From Fodinibius salsisoli (GTDB taxonomy: Bacteria > Bacteroidota > Rhodothermia > Balneolales > Balneolaceae): a stretch of 64,000 bases of DNA. The notes under the pieces were generated by a model that did no database searches, had not been told where the DNA came from, and saw only the letters and a list, made by a program, of their open reading frames with translations. Every line of letters begins with the position of its first letter. Position 1 is the stretch's first letter. The stretch is taken from NCBI RefSeq assembly GCF_026229185.1, contig NZ_JAGGJA010000002.1, positions 310,001 through 374,000 on the forward strand. Reading direction: 5' to 3'. Position numbers and translations under genes: made by a program. Shown here in pieces: positions 1 through 8,957 of the stretch.

Positions 1-105
1 TTCTTTCAAGGCCGGGTATACTTTTTCTGAAATAGTACTCTTCCCGGATCCGGACAAGCCGGTAAACCAAAGAACCGCCGGCTTTAATTTCTTTTCTTTA
101 GACAT
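1..105 (-). CDS. cysC: Adenylylsulfate kinase, N-terminal 35 codons (runs off the window)
   Basis: Reading leftward from the ATG at 105-103 gives an open frame to the window edge. It carries the P-loop GLSGSGKST preceded by AVLWFTG, the usual opening of APS kinase, which phosphorylates adenylylsulfate to PAPS in the cytoplasm. The frame has no stop and is cut at the edge, so only about 35 of an expected ~200 residues are visible. CysQ and an SLC13-type anion permease lie just upstream on the same strand, so this is most likely a sulfate activation/PAPS cluster. A fusion such as CysNC is unlikely because the protein begins directly with the kinase domain. PAPS would also serve the sulfotransferase at 15.2 kb. 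Confidence 0.85.
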   Translation of the reverse strand, partial: MSKEKKLKPAVLWFTGLSGSGKSTISEKVYPALKE

Positions 106-179
106 AATGACTATAAGTATAGCGTTTTAAAGGTTTAGTTGATTTATGACGGATGACCAATGACGGTATTTATACTAAT

Positions 180-334
180 GGAAAATTTAGAATGATGAAT
201 TTTGACCAGTTAATATTTATAGAATAAGATCCAATCCTCAACAAATTCTTACATATTTTTCTGGCAATAGAAGAAAAAGTGACAATATAGCTTGATTGAC
301 AATCAATAATTCATCATTCAAAATTTAAAATCAC
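180..334. repeat. Inverted repeat AATGATGAATT / AATTCATCATT
   Basis: An arm at about 180-204 (containing TTTAGAATGATGAATTTTG) is matched in inverse orientation at about 304-334 (containing ATTCATCATTCAAAATTTA). The right arm overlaps the stop codon of cysQ. Arms are imperfect and AT-rich, about 100 bp apart. No coding sequence is visible between them. It may be a small non-autonomous repeat or a weak terminator. Confidence 0.45.
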
Positions 335-1091
335 CTTCCACTCCTATCAAAAAGCCCGTGTTCTTCAAATCAGGCTTATTATAGGTCAATGGTGATGGAT
401 GGGCCCCTTCGCGTGCGGAATATCGATACACACAATCCCCAGCGGCCACATCCCATTCCATTGTAGGCCCCATACGTGGATAAATGTCAGCCTCACCTTC
501 CGCTACCAGGCAAAACTTGATCGAACTTCCGGCCGGCACCGTCTTGGTTACCGTCAATCCTTTTTCTTCCAATTCTTTGATAAGGCTATTAGAGCCGTGC
601 GATCGACTTTGTACCGCCGTCAGCTCGCTTTTGCCATCGCTAAGCTTCGAGTAAATACGTTCTGGTTTTTCATCGGCGAGCTGTTTAAAGGCGCCCTCCT
701 CTTTGGTGGCATAATAGGTTGTTTGTTTATCGGGTACATAAACCACCCCTAAGACGGGTGTCCCCTGATCAATAAGGGCTATGTTAACCGTAAACTCCCC
801 ATTCTTTTTAATAAACTCTTTCGTCCCGTCCAAGGGATCAACAATCCAGAAACTTTCCCAGTTTTTGCGATCCTCGTATTCGGGGATACCGGATTCTTCC
901 GAGATCACCGGCGTATCAGGATCGATCTCGGCGAGAGCTTCAACAATAATATGGTGAGCAGCAAGGTCGGCCTTGGTCAGCGGAGAATCGTCGTCTTTCT
1001 GCATGACCTCCACATCATCATTATAAAATTCCAGCATTGCCTCTCCAGCCCGCTTTGCTACCTTAACAATTTCTTCAACCATTACTGCCAC
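318..1091 (-). CDS. cysQ: 3'(2'),5'-bisphosphate nucleotidase CysQ
   Basis: This 257-residue inositol-monophosphatase-fold protein hydrolyses PAP (3'-phosphoadenosine 5'-phosphate), the by-product of PAPS use. The metal-binding motifs are in order: ISEES at residues 63-67, DPLDGTKEF at 85-93 and WDVAAGDCV at 213-221, which together are typical of CysQ rather than generic SuhB. Length is normal for CysQ. The start is the ATG of MAVMVEEI; the second Met three codons on is an alternative. It lies about 210 bp upstream of cysC on the same strand. The TGA stop (318-320) sits inside an AT-rich inverted repeat whose partner is at 180-204. The PAP-removal role beside an APS kinase fits a cell that uses PAPS heavily, for reduction or sulfation. 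Confidence 0.93.
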   Translation of the reverse strand: MAVMVEEIVKVAKRAGEAMLEFYNDDVEVMQKDDDSPLTKADLAAHHIIVEALAEIDPDTPVISEESGIPEYEDRKNWESFWIVDPLDGTKEFIKKNGEFTVNIALIDQGTPVLGVVYVPDKQTTYYATKEEGAFKQLADEKPERIYSKLSDGKSELTAVQSRSHGSNSLIKELEEKGLTVTKTVPAGSSIKFCLVAEGEADIYPRMGPTMEWDVAAGDCVYRYSAREGAHPSPLTYNKPDLKNTGFLIGVEGDFKF

Positions 1092-1619
1092 GCTAATTTA
1101 TTATTTGATATTCTAAATCTATTTCGCGCCAAAGATAGTAAATAATTAGGCTTCTTCGAATAAGGAAATAGTATCTTTTTAATGGGCCTCTGGGCCTTTC
1201 TGTCAGAAGTTGCAAACATGCCATCGTTTATCTGCTGGCAGAATCTTGATTCCAGTTGATATGGTTGGGAAAGCTTCCCGACCTACACAGGCTAAGTCCT
1301 AACGCTCCCTTCCCTACCCTATGGAATCCTCCGAGAAATCGTAGGGTCACAGTGTAGCATGCCACTGGGCCTGCTTGTAGGAAAGGGGCAGCCTGTGCTA
1401 CAAAGTCTTTAACATAGTAGTGGGATGGGGCATCATTCGAGCGTTACATACTCATCAGATGAGTATGCCTACTATATTCCTCATTTGAGACTCCTCGTCA
1501 CAAGCTCCTCGGAGTGACAACATGGGGATGGATTTGGATCAACCTGCCAAACATTTCACATTCACCCCAATACATGCACTCTGAAACTTTAGTAGACTTA
1601 CATCTTGCATCCTAAACAT
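1092..1619. other. 528 bp intergenic region with three palindromic repeats
   Basis: No credible gene. It holds a palindrome TTGGGAAAGCTTCCCGA at about 1264-1281 followed by CCTAC, an inverted repeat TGTAGCA/TGCTACA spanning 1353-1402, and ATACTCATCAGATGAGTAT at 1448-1466. All three resemble repeats found in other gaps of this window (8.6, 11.7-11.9 and 33.7 kb). Confidence 0.7.
1448..1466. repeat. ACTCATCNGATGAGT palindrome, copy 1
   Basis: A perfect 19 bp palindrome centred on 1457, followed about 15 bp later by text (CATTTGAGACTCCTCG) that recurs after the copy at 8.7 kb. It is a member of the repeat family also at 8637-8701 and 11842-11905. Confidence 0.75.
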
Positions 1620-3389
1620 TTAAAACGGCCAGATCATCGGTACTAATATGATGGTAATCGTGGCGACCAGCAGATTCAGGGGTAAGCCTATTTTCGTAAA
1701 ATCCGTAAATTTATATCCCCCCGGGCCATAGACCATGAGGTTCGTCTGATAGCCAATAGGTGTTGAGAAGCTGGCAGAGGCTGCCATAATGATCGTCATT
1801 ACAAACGGCATATAATTAACCCCAAACGAAGCAGCCATCGATATGGCAATGGGGAAAATAAGCACGGCCGAAGCATTATTGGTAATGAGTTCGGTGAGTA
1901 TCCAGGTAGCCAGGTAGGTGCCAATCAAGGCTAAGTGGGGATTCGATTCTACAACCCCTAAAAAGCTCTCGGCCATAATTTCAGCGGCTCCGGTCTCCTG
2001 CATCGCATTCCCTATACCCAACGAGGCGGCTATGACCAATAATACGGACCAATCAATATAGCTTTTGGCATCGGCAGCACGGCAACATTTGCTAAAAATC
2101 ATCAAGCCTGCCGCCATAAAGGAGGCTTGAAACATCGACAGCAAATTAAAGGCCACCGAACCGACCATGATCCCCAGGATAGTCCATGCAACCCCTGATT
2201 TATCATAATTCGGGGGACTGGAGCCACTGATGCCGCTGACCAGAAAATAGTCGCTTGAATTTCTGTATTGCTGCAAAAAGTTCGGATGCGCCTCCAGCAG
2301 CAAGGTGTCGCCGGTCTGTAGCCGGATATCTCCTATTTTTTCTTTCACTCGCTCACCATTCCGCGCCACAGCTAACACTACTGCGTCATAGAGATTCCGA
2401 AATCGCCCTTCTTTGATTGTTCGTCCATTAATGGGATGCGTCGGAGAAACGACCGCTTCAATCAACAGTCGTTCTCTGCGGGTAGAGTTAAGTTTGAAAA
2501 GCTGATCTGTTGCAGGACTGAGTCCTTTCATCTGCTGCAGATCAACAATAGAATCCACGATGCCGGTAAAGATAAGCCGATCTTTGGCCTTAAGACGGAT
2601 TTCCGGATCGACGGCCGCCAGGATTTGATCTTCCCGGTAGACTTCTGCCAAATAGAGTCCGGGCAAGTTACGAAGGCCGGCTTCCTCTATGGTGCCCTCT
2701 ACAAGTGAACTGCCTTCATCCACCAGCATTTCAATGGTATATTCCCGCGGATCTTTAAAGGTGTCAAAGCCGGAACCGCGGATGGGCAACATCTTGCGAC
2801 CAAAAAGCGCCAGATAAATAAAACCGGCAATAGCACAGGGAATACCGACCAGCGCCGGCTCAAAAAGTCCCAATGATGCAGAGCCCGTCTCCTGTATCAG
2901 GAGACCGTTGACAATAAGGTTCGTACTGGTCCCAATCAGCGTACAAGTGCCCCCCAGAATAGCTGCGTAACTAAGCGGAATTAAAATTTTGGAAGCCGGG
3001 ATACGATTCTTTCGAGCCCAGTCTTCCAGGGCCGGAATGAAGGAAGCCACAACCGGGGTGTTATTCAAAAAAGCACTAATCACCATTACAGGCGCCATAA
3101 TACGCAGCTGGGCCATTCGAATACTGCGCGAACGGCCCACAATCTTATTTACCACAAACTGAATGGCCCCGGTCTCTTTAAGACCGGCCGCAACTACATA
3201 CAAGGCAGCAACGGTTAGCATCCCCTGGTTAGAAAAGCCTATGAGTGCATTGACTGGAGAAACTGCCTGACCTACAATAAGAATGGTCAAACCACTGAGG
3301 AATATGACATCCGCTGATATGCGTGTCTTAATAAGAAGAATCAAACATAAAATAATGACGGCTACGACCGTCCATCCGGCAATGGTCAT
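1620..3389 (-). CDS. SLC13-family anion permease with TrkA-C (RCK_C) domains, probably sulfate uptake
   Basis: A 589-residue membrane protein of the divalent-anion:Na+ symporter (SLC13/CitMHS) type. Hydrophobic helices fill residues 1-200 and 400-589, separated by a soluble stretch (about 215-390) with two TrkA-C-like modules recognisable by LxEAxV...PI.G.TI and GDxLLLEA patterns. The repeated NT/ST anion-binding loops are visible (FLNNTPVVASF, GTSTNLIVNG, ITNNASAVL, FSTPIGYQTNLMVYGPG). This architecture is shared by bacterial and algal sulfate transporters, and the cysQ/cysC neighbours support sulfate as substrate; that is inference. The ATG at 3389 is preceded by a clear GGAGG site, one of the best ribosome binding sites in the window. 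Full length, no damage seen. Confidence 0.85.
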   Translation of the reverse strand: MTIAGWTVVAVIILCLILLIKTRISADVIFLSGLTILIVGQAVSPVNALIGFSNQGMLTVAALYVVAAGLKETGAIQFVVNKIVGRSRSIRMAQLRIMAPVMVISAFLNNTPVVASFIPALEDWARKNRIPASKILIPLSYAAILGGTCTLIGTSTNLIVNGLLIQETGSASLGLFEPALVGIPCAIAGFIYLALFGRKMLPIRGSGFDTFKDPREYTIEMLVDEGSSLVEGTIEEAGLRNLPGLYLAEVYREDQILAAVDPEIRLKAKDRLIFTGIVDSIVDLQQMKGLSPATDQLFKLNSTRRERLLIEAVVSPTHPINGRTIKEGRFRNLYDAVVLAVARNGERVKEKIGDIRLQTGDTLLLEAHPNFLQQYRNSSDYFLVSGISGSSPPNYDKSGVAWTILGIMVGSVAFNLLSMFQASFMAAGLMIFSKCCRAADAKSYIDWSVLLVIAASLGIGNAMQETGAAEIMAESFLGVVESNPHLALIGTYLATWILTELITNNASAVLIFPIAISMAASFGVNYMPFVMTIIMAASASFSTPIGYQTNLMVYGPGGYKFTDFTKIGLPLNLLVATITIILVPMIWPF

Positions 3390-3805
3390 GAACTTTTTCC
3401 TCCGTTTATAATTTTAGCCTGAGGTAAAGAAAAAGAAATATTGGAAGCTTTCAAATCACATAATACGTTTTATGGTTCTAAATATATTGTGTTAACGCGT
3501 TTAGCGGTTGGAAGAATAATGAAAAGCTTGATTTCACAGACGCTGGCTATAGTTTAAAATGGGTCATCCCCTACGCACGGTGTGCTTCCCGAGAGTAGGG
3601 AGATGATAACACACCTATAACCTGTTTCTGTTCTTAGAACCCAATGATTACTATGATAAAAAATGATTTAACTCTTAAACGCGTTATCGTGTCAGGAACA
3701 TAAAGATAGAGTCTCTGTTTATTAAATGTGAGATTTATGAATTTTAGCTATTTTAGTTGCATCCCATTACTTTAAGGTATTTACTAATCACAGATCAAGA
3801 AGCTA
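3390..3805. other. Divergent intergenic region between anion permease and wzi-like genes
   Basis: 416 bp without a gene. It contains an AACGCGTT-centred motif at 3491-3509, a hairpin-forming repeat TCATCCCCTAC / GTAGGGAGATGA at 3564-3606, and the ~67 bp element at 3621-3687 that recurs upstream of the opposing exopolysaccharide operon. Promoters for both flanking genes must lie here; I could not assign -7/-33 boxes with confidence. Confidence 0.7.
3621..3687 (+). promoter_or_regulatory. Conserved ~67 bp element upstream of the wzi operon, copy 1
   Basis: Starts CTGTTTCTGTTCTTAGAACC and ends TTAAACGCGTTAT. It matches positions 22099-22032 read on the minus strand with one single-base gap and only about nine mismatches by eye. 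It includes the near-palindrome GTTCTTAGAAC and an AACGCGTT palindrome. In both places it is oriented toward, and lies 50-120 bp upstream of, the first gene of an exopolysaccharide transcription unit. A promoter/leader element, a regulator site or an antitermination site are all possible; function is inferred from position only. Confidence 0.6.
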
Positions 3806-5512
3806 TTGACTTCAATTAATTTCATCTACCGGTCTCAGTCTAATCTTTTTGCACTCTTTGCGTTGCTGTTTGTTTGTTCTTCGACCTCGTATGTTTATGC
3901 CCAATCGATTCCCGTTGGCAGTATGAGCGATCATCAATACCGCACACTGCAGCTTCTGTCAGATTCAACCATCCAGACTTCCTTAATGAATCGGTCGCTC
4001 TGGATGGGCGACTATCATAAGCTGACTAACCAAACCTCATCAACTGCCAAGGGCTGGTGGACCCAGAACCTGGAAGGGCCTGAGACTACTTTTGCCAATA
4101 ATTTCTTTAGAGCAGGTATCTACAATCCGGTATTCACCAACACAATTAATAGTGAGCTGCCCTATGGGGGAAATAATGGAGCCGCCTGGTATGGGCGGGG
4201 ACTGAACACCGAGCTGCAGGGAGGTTTTTATCTTACATCGGACTATCTTACGGTTACCTTCCGGCCACATCTGACTTATGCCCAGAATAATGATTTCGCC
4301 AAACCTCGCTTCATCCCAACCAATGAGGATGGCAACCCTCAATACCGGGCTATCTTTGGAGGCATCGACATGCCCTATCGGTTTGGTCCCGATGGCTATA
4401 GTGATTTTGAGTGGGGCCATTCTTCTGTTAGTATTCACTATAAAAGTATTGCAGCAGGCCTGAGTACCGAACCACTCTGGTGGGGACCAGGCGTCCAAAA
4501 TGGGTTGTTACTGAGTAATAATGCATCTGGCTTGCACCATGGTTTTTTGGGAACTCGTACTCCTATCGTCTTTCCCCTGGGTATCGGGAGCTTAGAGTTC
4601 AAAGTAATATGGGCTTATCCTCAAGACTCTGAATACTTCCAAACAACTCCGTCAACGGACAAGGACCGCTTCACCACCGGACTCAATGTCATATTCACCC
4701 CGGGCTTTGCGCCCAACTTAAGCCTCGGTTTTGGACGCTTCAGTCATAAATATATTCCAGAAAGTGGCTTAAAATTCCAGGACTATGCAGCTACGCTTCC
4801 CTTTTTCAATGAGCGTCAAACGAGAAGCAGTGATGCTCAAAACCAGCTGGTTTCTGCTTTCTTTCGGTGGGTCTTTCCGGAAAGCAATGCCGAAGTGTAT
4901 GGAGAATATTTTCGGGAGGACAGCTATTTCAATGCCCGCGACCTGTTCATGGAACCGGACCACGACCGCGCATTTACCCTTGGTCTTCAAAAGGTAGTAG
5001 AAACCAATAACTGGTTCGATTTCTTCAAATTCACGGGCGAAGTAAATTCGCTGGTCCCCAATCGCACCGATGAAGTGCGTCCACAGACCTATTATTACCG
5101 TCATCAACAAATTAAACAAGGACATACCAACCAGGGCGAAGTATTAGGTGCTGCTATCGGACCGGGTTCGGCCAGTCAATATATTGGCGCAGAAGGATTT
5201 TTTGAGAACGGTATGATGGGGGTATTTGTCCAGCGGGTCGCAGAGAATGATTTTTTCCATTACGAATACAATGATACGAATCAACCCAATCCACCAGTCG
5301 GAGATATTTACCGCCATCGTATTAACTTAAATATTGGATTTACAGGCGCTTACCAAACCGGTCCCTTACTGCTGGGAGGCAAACTCATTTGGAATAAAAA
5401 TTATAACTACGGCCGGTATGAGTATGGAAACCCGGATATTGATTTCGACACTACCGGCCAGAATGATAAGATAAATATTCAACTCCAGCTCTCTGCTCGA
5501 TACTTGTTTTAA
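3806..5512 (+). CDS. Wzi-like capsule assembly outer-membrane protein, first paralog
   Basis: A 568-residue secreted protein: hydrophobic signal peptide in the first ~33 residues (cleavage probably after VYAQ), then an aromatic-rich beta-barrel with the Wzi-family marks PYGGNNGAAWYGRG, WGHSSVS and EPLWWGPGVQNGLLLSNN. Wzi of group 1 capsule systems binds polysaccharide at the cell surface. The frame begins with TTG at 3806 behind a weak AAGAAG; no in-frame ATG would keep the signal peptide, so TTG is accepted. The next gene is a close paralog 69 bp downstream with the same architecture, a tandem duplication. The barrel ends in a C-terminal aromatic (SARYLF), as expected for outer-membrane insertion. 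Precise ligand unknown. Confidence 0.85.
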   Translation: MTSINFIYRSQSNLFALFALLFVCSSTSYVYAQSIPVGSMSDHQYRTLQLLSDSTIQTSLMNRSLWMGDYHKLTNQTSSTAKGWWTQNLEGPETTFANNFFRAGIYNPVFTNTINSELPYGGNNGAAWYGRGLNTELQGGFYLTSDYLTVTFRPHLTYAQNNDFAKPRFIPTNEDGNPQYRAIFGGIDMPYRFGPDGYSDFEWGHSSVSIHYKSIAAGLSTEPLWWGPGVQNGLLLSNNASGLHHGFLGTRTPIVFPLGIGSLEFKVIWAYPQDSEYFQTTPSTDKDRFTTGLNVIFTPGFAPNLSLGFGRFSHKYIPESGLKFQDYAATLPFFNERQTRSSDAQNQLVSAFFRWVFPESNAEVYGEYFREDSYFNARDLFMEPDHDRAFTLGLQKVVETNNWFDFFKFTGEVNSLVPNRTDEVRPQTYYYRHQQIKQGHTNQGEVLGAAIGPGSASQYIGAEGFFENGMMGVFVQRVAENDFFHYEYNDTNQPNPPVGDIYRHRINLNIGFTGAYQTGPLLLGGKLIWNKNYNYGRYEYGNPDIDFDTTGQNDKINIQLQLSARYLF

Positions 5513-5581
5513 CCCTATGAGCTTATAAAAAGGGTTTTAGATCCAAATCCTGATCCATAAGCTGGTGGACAGATTGAAAAA

Positions 5582-7390
5582 ATGGTTTCGCAAAAGCCAG
5601 CGCAAAAAATTACATCAACAAAGCAAAACATTGACACTTTGACTTCATCCGCTGCATATACTATTCAAGGCCAATACCCTCTTGTTGCGATCCTCATACT
5701 GGTATGTCTCAACTTGGTTCCTGCACAAACTGCTGCTCAAACGGTTCCTGTTGGCGATTTTCGGGATGACCAGTTCCGATTGCTTCAACTGCTTTCAGAT
5801 TCTACTGCCGAAATATCATATATGAATCGTCCGGTTAGCAAGGAAAGCTATCAGAAGGTCCGAAGAAATTTGGGCTATTCAGATTCGTGGTGGGCCTCTC
5901 CGGACAGTACCCCTAAGATTAACATCTCAGAAGATTTTACCGTCGGATTTTATGAACCTGTGTTACAGGCCACCCAAAATACAAAGCTGCCCTATGGTGG
6001 AAATAATGGAGCCGCCTGGTATGGTCGAGGCATCAATACCGAATTTCAGGGCGGCGTCTACCTGACTTCAGACTACCTGGATATTAGTTTTCGTCCCCAC
6101 TTAATCTATACCGGGAACAGGGATTTTGAAGCCCCCCGATTCCTTCCCCGTGACAGTGAGGGCAATGTCCGTTATGTAGCCCCCGGCATCCTTCCGGAAG
6201 ATACACTCGATCAGCGTATCGACCAGCCGTTCCGGTTCGGCCCGGATAGTTATACTACTTTCGACTGGGGCCATTCTTCCATCCGATTCCACCATCATGG
6301 TCTTGAGCTTGGCATTAGTAATGAACCTCTGTGGTGGGGACCAGGCGTACGGTATGCCTTGGTGATGAGCAACAATGCTTCGGGGGTGCCACATGGCTTC
6401 TTGGGCAGTCGCGAGCCTATTGAGCTTCCCTGGAATATAGGCCATCTCCAATTTCGCTGGATAGCAGCCTGGCCCCGAGACTCCAAGTTTTTTGAGGATT
6501 CTATATCCATTCATTATGAGAAAAAGCGGTTCATGAATGGTCTTAACCTGATTTATTCGCCTTCTTTCCTGCCGAACTTTCACATCGGTACAAGCCGGAT
6601 CATTCAACAATACATTCCTGATGGTGGGCTAAAAGCAGCCGATTATTTTGCTATCTTCCGTTCCTTCCCCAATCCGGATGAAAAAGCATTAAATAGCGCC
6701 CGCGATGCGAGTCATTATGAAGATAAAAACGCCCTTAATTCGGTCTACTTCCGATGGGTTCTTCCGGAAAGTAATGCTGAAATCTATGGTGAACTCTATA
6801 AGGAATCTCATAACTGGAATTTCCGCGACTTTCTAATGGAGCCCCAACATGGCCGGGCTTATACTTTTGGCGTACAAAAAATCATTGAAAGCAACTGGAT
6901 TGATTTTGTAAAAGTGAACGCCGAAGTCAATTCCCTTCTTCCCGGTCGTATCGATGAGGTTCGCCCTCAAACCTATTACTACACCCACAAAAGAATCAAG
7001 CAAGGACATACCAACAGGGGACAACTTTTGGGAGCAGCCATCGGTCCCGGATCAGAAAGCCAATTTGTAAGTATTGAAGGTTATTTCAAGAAGGGGAAGC
7101 TGGGAATTTTTGCTCAGCGCATGGTCGATAATAACCATTTTCATTATGAGTTTAATCAACGCTTTTATCCCGGCGGTGGATTTAAAGACCAGTTCCACCA
7201 TCGTATCAACCTGAACCTTGGTCTCACAGGGGCTTACCAAGTGGGCTCTTTCTTACTGGATGGTCGTATTACATGGAATAAAAACTTTAACTACGGTCGC
7301 TTTGATTTAGGGAAGCCGGCTTTCTATACTATTGAAGGACATAATGTGATCAATATGCAGTATCAACTTTCCGTCCGATACCTCTTTTAA
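5582..7390 (+). CDS. Wzi-like capsule assembly outer-membrane protein, second paralog
   Basis: 602 residues, clearly homologous over its whole length to the preceding gene: both carry PYGGNNGAAWYGRG, FRFGPDxY..F(E/D)WGHSS, EPLWWGPGV, an EVRPQTYYYxHxxIKQGHTN stretch and a terminal RYLF. It has a longer N-terminus (about 45 residues before a hydrophobic signal segment, LVAILILVCLNLVPAQTAAQ), so signal-peptide cleavage probably follows residue ~53. An internal insertion (GILPEDTLDQRID) distinguishes it from its neighbour. ATG start. It lies 29 bp upstream of the GT4 gene, so the three genes probably form one operon. Likely surface attachment of exopolysaccharide, possibly with different polymer preference. 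Confidence 0.85.
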   Translation: MVSQKPAQKITSTKQNIDTLTSSAAYTIQGQYPLVAILILVCLNLVPAQTAAQTVPVGDFRDDQFRLLQLLSDSTAEISYMNRPVSKESYQKVRRNLGYSDSWWASPDSTPKINISEDFTVGFYEPVLQATQNTKLPYGGNNGAAWYGRGINTEFQGGVYLTSDYLDISFRPHLIYTGNRDFEAPRFLPRDSEGNVRYVAPGILPEDTLDQRIDQPFRFGPDSYTTFDWGHSSIRFHHHGLELGISNEPLWWGPGVRYALVMSNNASGVPHGFLGSREPIELPWNIGHLQFRWIAAWPRDSKFFEDSISIHYEKKRFMNGLNLIYSPSFLPNFHIGTSRIIQQYIPDGGLKAADYFAIFRSFPNPDEKALNSARDASHYEDKNALNSVYFRWVLPESNAEIYGELYKESHNWNFRDFLMEPQHGRAYTFGVQKIIESNWIDFVKVNAEVNSLLPGRIDEVRPQTYYYTHKRIKQGHTNRGQLLGAAIGPGSESQFVSIEGYFKKGKLGIFAQRMVDNNHFHYEFNQRFYPGGGFKDQFHHRINLNLGLTGAYQVGSFLLDGRITWNKNFNYGRFDLGKPAFYTIEGHNVINMQYQLSVRYLF

Positions 7391-7419
7391 GAAACTTTGA
7401 ACCCTTTAGAACTGCTATT

Positions 7420-8529
7420 TTGAAAACAGCCATTGTAACAGATTTCCTAAATCAATTTGGAGGGGCTGAAATCGTCACTCACCAAATTGCTACCCTGTTT
7501 CCCCAGGCTGACATTTATACCATGTTTGGCGAACAGCAAGTAATGGACACTTATTTCGAGGGGCACCGGGTTATCGAGCATCCTAAAATCAAAGATTCCT
7601 CTTGGCGTCAAAAGCATTACCGCAAGCTACTTCCTCTCTACCCTACCTATGTAGAAGATTTTGATTTAACCGGCTATGACCTGATCATTTCCAGCTCGTA
7701 CCTGTGGGCTAAAGGGGTTTTATCTCGCCCGGATACCTTGCATATCTCCTACGTCCACACGCCCATGCGGCAAGCCTGGGTGAAGTATCATGAATACCTG
7801 CAGAACGAAAACGATATTGGAAAGTTAACCCGCACGGCCCTCCGATACGTAATGAACTATTTGCGCATATGGGATGTATCCACGGCCAACAGAGTAGATC
7901 ATTTCATAGCCAATTCGACTACCGTACAAAAACGTATTGAAGATATATATCGCAGGGAAGCTACCGTCATCCATCCTCCGATACAAGTTCAGCAATACCG
8001 GGATAAACACAAGGGTGTTGAGCAGAAAGAACACTACATAACGGTGGGACGACTGGTACCTTATAAACGAGTAGATATCCTTATTGAAGCTTTTAATCAA
8101 TCGCCGGATCGCGAATTATATATTGCCGGTGCGGGTAATGACCGTGACCGCTTAGAATCACTGGTCCAGTCCGACAATATCCATTTTTTGGGCTTTGTGG
8201 ATGAAGATACTAAAACAAAACTAATTGCACAGGCAAAAGCCTTTTTATTTGCGGCGGAAGAAGATTTTGGAATGAGTCCTGTAGAAGCCATGTCATTGGG
8301 CACTCCTGTTATTGGATATGGTCAGGGCGGCACCCGGGATTATATTCAAGATGGGATTAATGGCTGTTTTTTTGAGGAACAGACGCCCGAATCATTGCTA
8401 CAGACTATCTCGGTATTTGAAGAAACAGAGTTTGATTCTCAAACGGTCAAGCAGTCTGTGACTAAATTTGATGAAGCCCATTTTCGTCAACAGATACAGT
8501 CATTTATTGAAGGTAAGCTGAAGGACTAA
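7420..8529 (+). CDS. Glycosyltransferase family 4 (GT-B fold), mannosyltransferase-like
   Basis: A 369-residue cytoplasmic glycosyltransferase. The N-terminus (MKTAIVTDFLNQFGGAE) with the glycine-rich acceptor loop and the C-terminal nucleotide-sugar motif EEDFGMSPVEAMSLGTPVIG (about residues 279-298) followed by GGTRDYI place it in GT4, close to the WbaZ/WcaI type of exopolysaccharide mannosyltransferase. It starts with TTG at 7420, 29 bp after the second Wzi gene. The donor cannot be read from the sequence. Together with the GT2 at 17.3 kb and the priming transferase at 14 kb it is one of only three recognisable sugar transferases in the locus, so the repeat unit may be short or further enzymes may lie elsewhere. 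Confidence 0.85.
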   Translation: MKTAIVTDFLNQFGGAEIVTHQIATLFPQADIYTMFGEQQVMDTYFEGHRVIEHPKIKDSSWRQKHYRKLLPLYPTYVEDFDLTGYDLIISSSYLWAKGVLSRPDTLHISYVHTPMRQAWVKYHEYLQNENDIGKLTRTALRYVMNYLRIWDVSTANRVDHFIANSTTVQKRIEDIYRREATVIHPPIQVQQYRDKHKGVEQKEHYITVGRLVPYKRVDILIEAFNQSPDRELYIAGAGNDRDRLESLVQSDNIHFLGFVDEDTKTKLIAQAKAFLFAAEEDFGMSPVEAMSLGTPVIGYGQGGTRDYIQDGINGCFFEEQTPESLLQTISVFEETEFDSQTVKQSVTKFDEAHFRQQIQSFIEGKLKD

Positions 8530-8957
8530 CCTTCTGAATACCTTTAGAGATACTTATCCGATGGTTTTTTAGGGGCGTCGGTGTCTAAAAGAGCTGGGGA
8601 TAGATCATCTCATAGCCCGGAATACGTAGCATTTTATACTCATCGGATGAGTACAAAAAGACATAGTTGAGTATTCAGCCATATCACTCATCCGATGGGT
8701 GGTATCAGCCTATTGCCCATTTGAGACTCCTCGCCGCTAAGGCTTCGGAGTGATACTGGTGCAAACGTACAACAAATAAACTGCAGCTCGAATTTTACTA
8801 CTTCCCATCTCAACCCTCGATACGCAAACAGCCTCTCATCGGAACATAATGTGTCAAACGAACTTTAGAAGTTATAAAATCAGAATGTAAGTTTATCACT
8901 AAATTCATTATTTTAAGCGCTTAGAAAAATTCAATATCCAATAAGATTATACTATCA
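8530..8957. other. 428 bp intergenic region with paired ACTCATCNGATGAGT palindromes
   Basis: No gene seen. Two copies of the palindrome lie at 8637-8653 and 8685-8701, followed by CATTTGAGACTCCTCG. The last ~130 bp before the SLBB gene are AT-rich and probably hold its promoter, but no clear boxes were assigned. Confidence 0.65.
8637..8745. repeat. ACTCATCNGATGAGT repeat unit, copy 2 (two palindromes)
   Basis: TACTCATCGGATGAGTA at 8637-8653 and CACTCATCCGATGGGTG at 8685-8701, then ATCAGCCTATTGCCCATTTG. The same order (palindrome, ~30 bp, palindrome, ACCAGCCTATT, TTTGAGACTC) occurs at 11842-11935, so the pair is one composite repeat in the style of a REPIN. Confidence 0.75.

Noticed and set aside
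3642-3701. 19-codon frame inside the ~67 bp element upstream of wzi (MITMIKND...)
   Set aside because: The second copy of the element has no corresponding ATG and a stop early in the frame, so it is not conserved as a peptide.
4040-4498. 152-codon minus-strand open frame
   Set aside because: Antisense to the first Wzi-like gene.
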